From: Betaproteobacteria bacterium
Lineage (GTDB): Bacteria; Pseudomonadota; Gammaproteobacteria; Burkholderiales; Rhodocyclaceae
DNA length: 39,674 bases
Assembly (NCBI GenBank): GCA_004295105.1
Contig: SHNC01000242.1
Span: 1-39,674, forward strand
Reading direction: 5' to 3'
Under the pieces are notes generated by a model. It was not told the origin of the DNA. It did no database searches and saw only the letters and a list, made by a program, of their open reading frames with translations. Made by a program: the position numbers and the translations under genes. Positions 37,995 through 39,674 of this stretch are shown in pieces; the stretch's first letter is position 1; each line of letters opens with the position of its first letter.

Positions 37995-39674
37995 TCAGGG
38001 TTCACCCTTGTCCGGCTGCAGCGCGGCGGCGGCGCGCGGCGATGCCACCAGGATCAGCTTCATCGTCGCCCGGGTGGCACCGACGAAGAGCTTGCGCACG
38101 GTGGCCTCGTCCAGCGCGTCGAAGTCGATCTCGGTGAAGATCACGCACGGCGCCGACTGGCCCTTGAAGCGATACACCGAATCGATCAGCAGGTCGCCCT
38201 CGCTGTGCTCGGGTTCGCCGAACAGGTCGTAGCGGCCGGAGAACGCGCGCAGCCGGTGCGGCCCGAGGTGCGTGATGGGGGTGAAGCGCGAATGCTCGCG
38301 GCCGCGGAAGGTGACCAGCGCGATCATGTCGCGGCGGAAGCCGAGGCCGATGGCCCGGGTGATCGCGCGCCGGGTGGCGTCCATCAGGCCGGCGTCGCTG
38401 TCGTCCGGCCAGGCCAACACCTCCGGCGCGCTGCCGGCGAGAGGGCTGCCGGCGCGGATCGGCGCCGGCAGCGGCAGGCGGCGATTGAGCAGCGCCAGGA
38501 TGTCGGCCGGCGTGCGGTAGTTGGTGTCGGCGGTGATGCGTACCCAGCCGGGCAGCGGCACCGGCGCGCGGCCGTAGAGGTTCTGCATCGGGTCTTCCAG
38601 CCACCAGGCGCGGCCGTTCGCCGCGAGCAGCGCCAGCAGCGTGTCGCGCCAGGCCTCGGTGAAGTCCTGGCCCTCGTCGACGATCAGTTCGTCGAAACGC
38701 CAGGTGGGGTGAGGCATGGTCGCCACCAGCGTGGCGAAATCGGCCTCCATGCGGCGGAAGGCGCCCGGTGCGGCGAAATCGGGGGTGCGGCCGGCGGCGC
38801 GCAGGCGGCGGTCGCACAACTGGTGGAAGGTCGCCACCTCGCCGCCCGCCGGCGCGATGCGCGCGAAGTGGTCGGCCAGCGGCCGGTTGTAGCAGACGTA
38901 CAGCGGCCGGCGGCCGGCGCGCAGCGCATCGCCGTAGGCGGCGAGCGCGAGCTGCGTCTTGCCGCTGCCGGCGGTGGCGGTGACGTGCAGCCGGAACGGT
39001 GAGAACTCGATGCGCCGCGCCCACTCCGCGAGACCGCCCGACAGCCGGGTGGTCAGCGCTTCGGCGCGCCCGGCGAGCGCCTGCACGTCGGGGACGAGCT
39101 CGAGCAGGTCGGCGAAGAAGCGGTGCAGCACCGCGCGACGCTCGGCCGCGGCTGACGTCGCGTTCGTGACCGCGGTGCTCGCCGTCGCGCGCTCTCCGCT
39201 CTTGCCGGCCAGCGCGCGCACGATGGCCACCAGTTCGCCGCGCCGGCCGGCATCGACGATGCGCGCCGGATCCAGCCCGGCGGTGCCGGGCTGTCGCACG
39301 CGATAGTCCGGGCAGTAGAACAGGGTGTCGAGCGGCGGCTCCTCGCCCTGCAGCAGCGGGCGCAGGCGCGCGCGCAGCGCGTCGGTGCAGCGTGCCAGCT
39401 CGACGCTGACGCTGCGCGCACGGCGCGACGGTGGGCGCAGCAGGCCCTCCGCGGTCTCGTCGAGGAAGCCGGACTGCTGCTCGATCAGCAGCACGCGGCC
39501 GCTCGGGCCGACCACCGCGAAGCCGATCTCGCCGAACACCGTGTGTTCGCCTGCGGCCCGCGTCCAGTGCAAGCCGTGATAGACGGTGAAATCGTCGGGC
39601 AGGGCGTCGGCGAACAGCGCCAGCGTCGCTAGTTCGCGCGCGCGCGCGCCGCTCGCGGGGAGCTGTCGCCAGCC
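37995..39674 (-). CDS. SF1 (UvrD/Rep-like) helicase with degenerate NERD-like N-terminus (partial)
   Basis: The gene runs off the right edge; 559 codons are visible and the start lies beyond 39674. Helicase motifs are complete: Walker A ATAGSGKTQLAL, Walker B FDELIVDEGQDF, motif III WWLEDPMQNLYGR, motif IV region ITADTNYRTP, motif V IDSVYRFKGQSAPCVIF and motif VI LFVGATRATMKLILV. About 230 residues lie before Walker A. They include GEIGFAVVGPSGRVLLIEQQSG, which resembles a nuclease-related (NERD) core, but the expected Asp is Gly and the E-x-K lysine is Gln. It is likely a DNA helicase for repair or defence-like processing. The stop is 148 bases from the glutamate dehydrogenase start. Confidence 0.85.
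   Translation of the reverse strand, partial: GWRQLPASGARARELATLALFADALPDDFTVYHGLHWTRAAGEHTVFGEIGFAVVGPSGRVLLIEQQSGFLDETAEGLLRPPSRRARSVSVELARCTDALRARLRPLLQGEEPPLDTLFYCPDYRVRQPGTAGLDPARIVDAGRRGELVAIVRALAGKSGERATASTAVTNATSAAAERRAVLHRFFADLLELVPDVQALAGRAEALTTRLSGGLAEWARRIEFSPFRLHVTATAGSGKTQLALAAYGDALRAGRRPLYVCYNRPLADHFARIAPAGGEVATFHQLCDRRLRAAGRTPDFAAPGAFRRMEADFATLVATMPHPTWRFDELIVDEGQDFTEAWRDTLLALLAANGRAWWLEDPMQNLYGRAPVPLPGWVRITADTNYRTPADILALLNRRLPLPAPIRAGSPLAGSAPEVLAWPDDSDAGLMDATRRAITRAIGLGFRRDMIALVTFRGREHSRFTPITHLGPHRLRAFSGRYDLFGEPEHSEGDLLIDSVYRFKGQSAPCVIFTEIDFDALDEATVRKLFVGATRATMKLILVASPRAAAALQPDKGEP

Overview
The window is about 39.7 kb of high-GC, densely coded chromosomal DNA with no rRNA, tRNA, insertion sequence, CRISPR array or phage gene that I can see. 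Gene content points to a betaproteobacterium of the Rhodocyclales, of the Thauera/Azoarcus/Zoogloea type: a PEP-CTERM protein behind a sigma-54 promoter, a TRAP transporter, an AcoR-like enhancer-binding protein, a DUF2868/DUF3482 gene pair, an hmp-nsrR pair and a giant NAD-dependent glutamate dehydrogenase. The genus is inference from recall; no database was searched.

Layout. 1-2.6 kb: the tail of an unrecognised gene, a membrane-anchored thioredoxin-fold oxidoreductase, and a two-domain APH-like kinase/P-loop protein. 2.6-5.7 kb: a complete TRAP transporter (dctP, dctQ, dctM), with a 134-base imperfect palindrome between dctP and dctQ. 5.8-6.6 kb: a lipoprotein with an Arg/Glu-rich helix. 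6.7-13.3 kb: a TetR repressor divergent from a tripartite RND multidrug efflux operon, followed closely by a CobW-type metallochaperone GTPase and a small unknown protein. 14.9-17.1 kb: adenine deaminase (minus strand) and a PEP-CTERM protein (plus strand). 17.2-20.1 kb: the overlapping DUF2868/DUF3482 membrane protein and GTPase pair.

20.1-28.5 kb is the most distinctive block, all on the minus strand. A thiamine-diphosphate E1 alpha/beta pair is followed by a free-standing lipoyl domain, a catalytic-only E2, a short lipoate-protein ligase, a Tat-exported gluconate-2-dehydrogenase-subunit-3-like protein and a GMC flavoprotein with a CX5CX3C (3Fe-4S type) motif. Next downstream is an AcoR-like sigma-54 activator. 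Upstream of E1 alpha I find a well-spaced -24/-12 promoter and two 17-bp palindromes 21 bp apart that look like activator sites. A plausible reading is a periplasmic alcohol dehydrogenase feeding an acyloin- or 2-oxoacid-cleaving complex, for example diol to acyloin to acyl-CoA plus aldehyde. The substrate is not known, and neither E3 nor a cytochrome c subunit is in the window.

28.9-39.7 kb: a trimeric porin, a DUF1614 membrane protein, flavohaemoglobin (hmp) with an NsrR-like operator over its promoter, then nsrR itself. These are followed on the minus strand by the 1626-residue NAD-glutamate dehydrogenase and a truncated-by-window SF1 helicase with a NERD-like N-terminus whose nuclease residues look lost.

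Long open frames opposite or offset to these genes are normal for this base composition and were left out.
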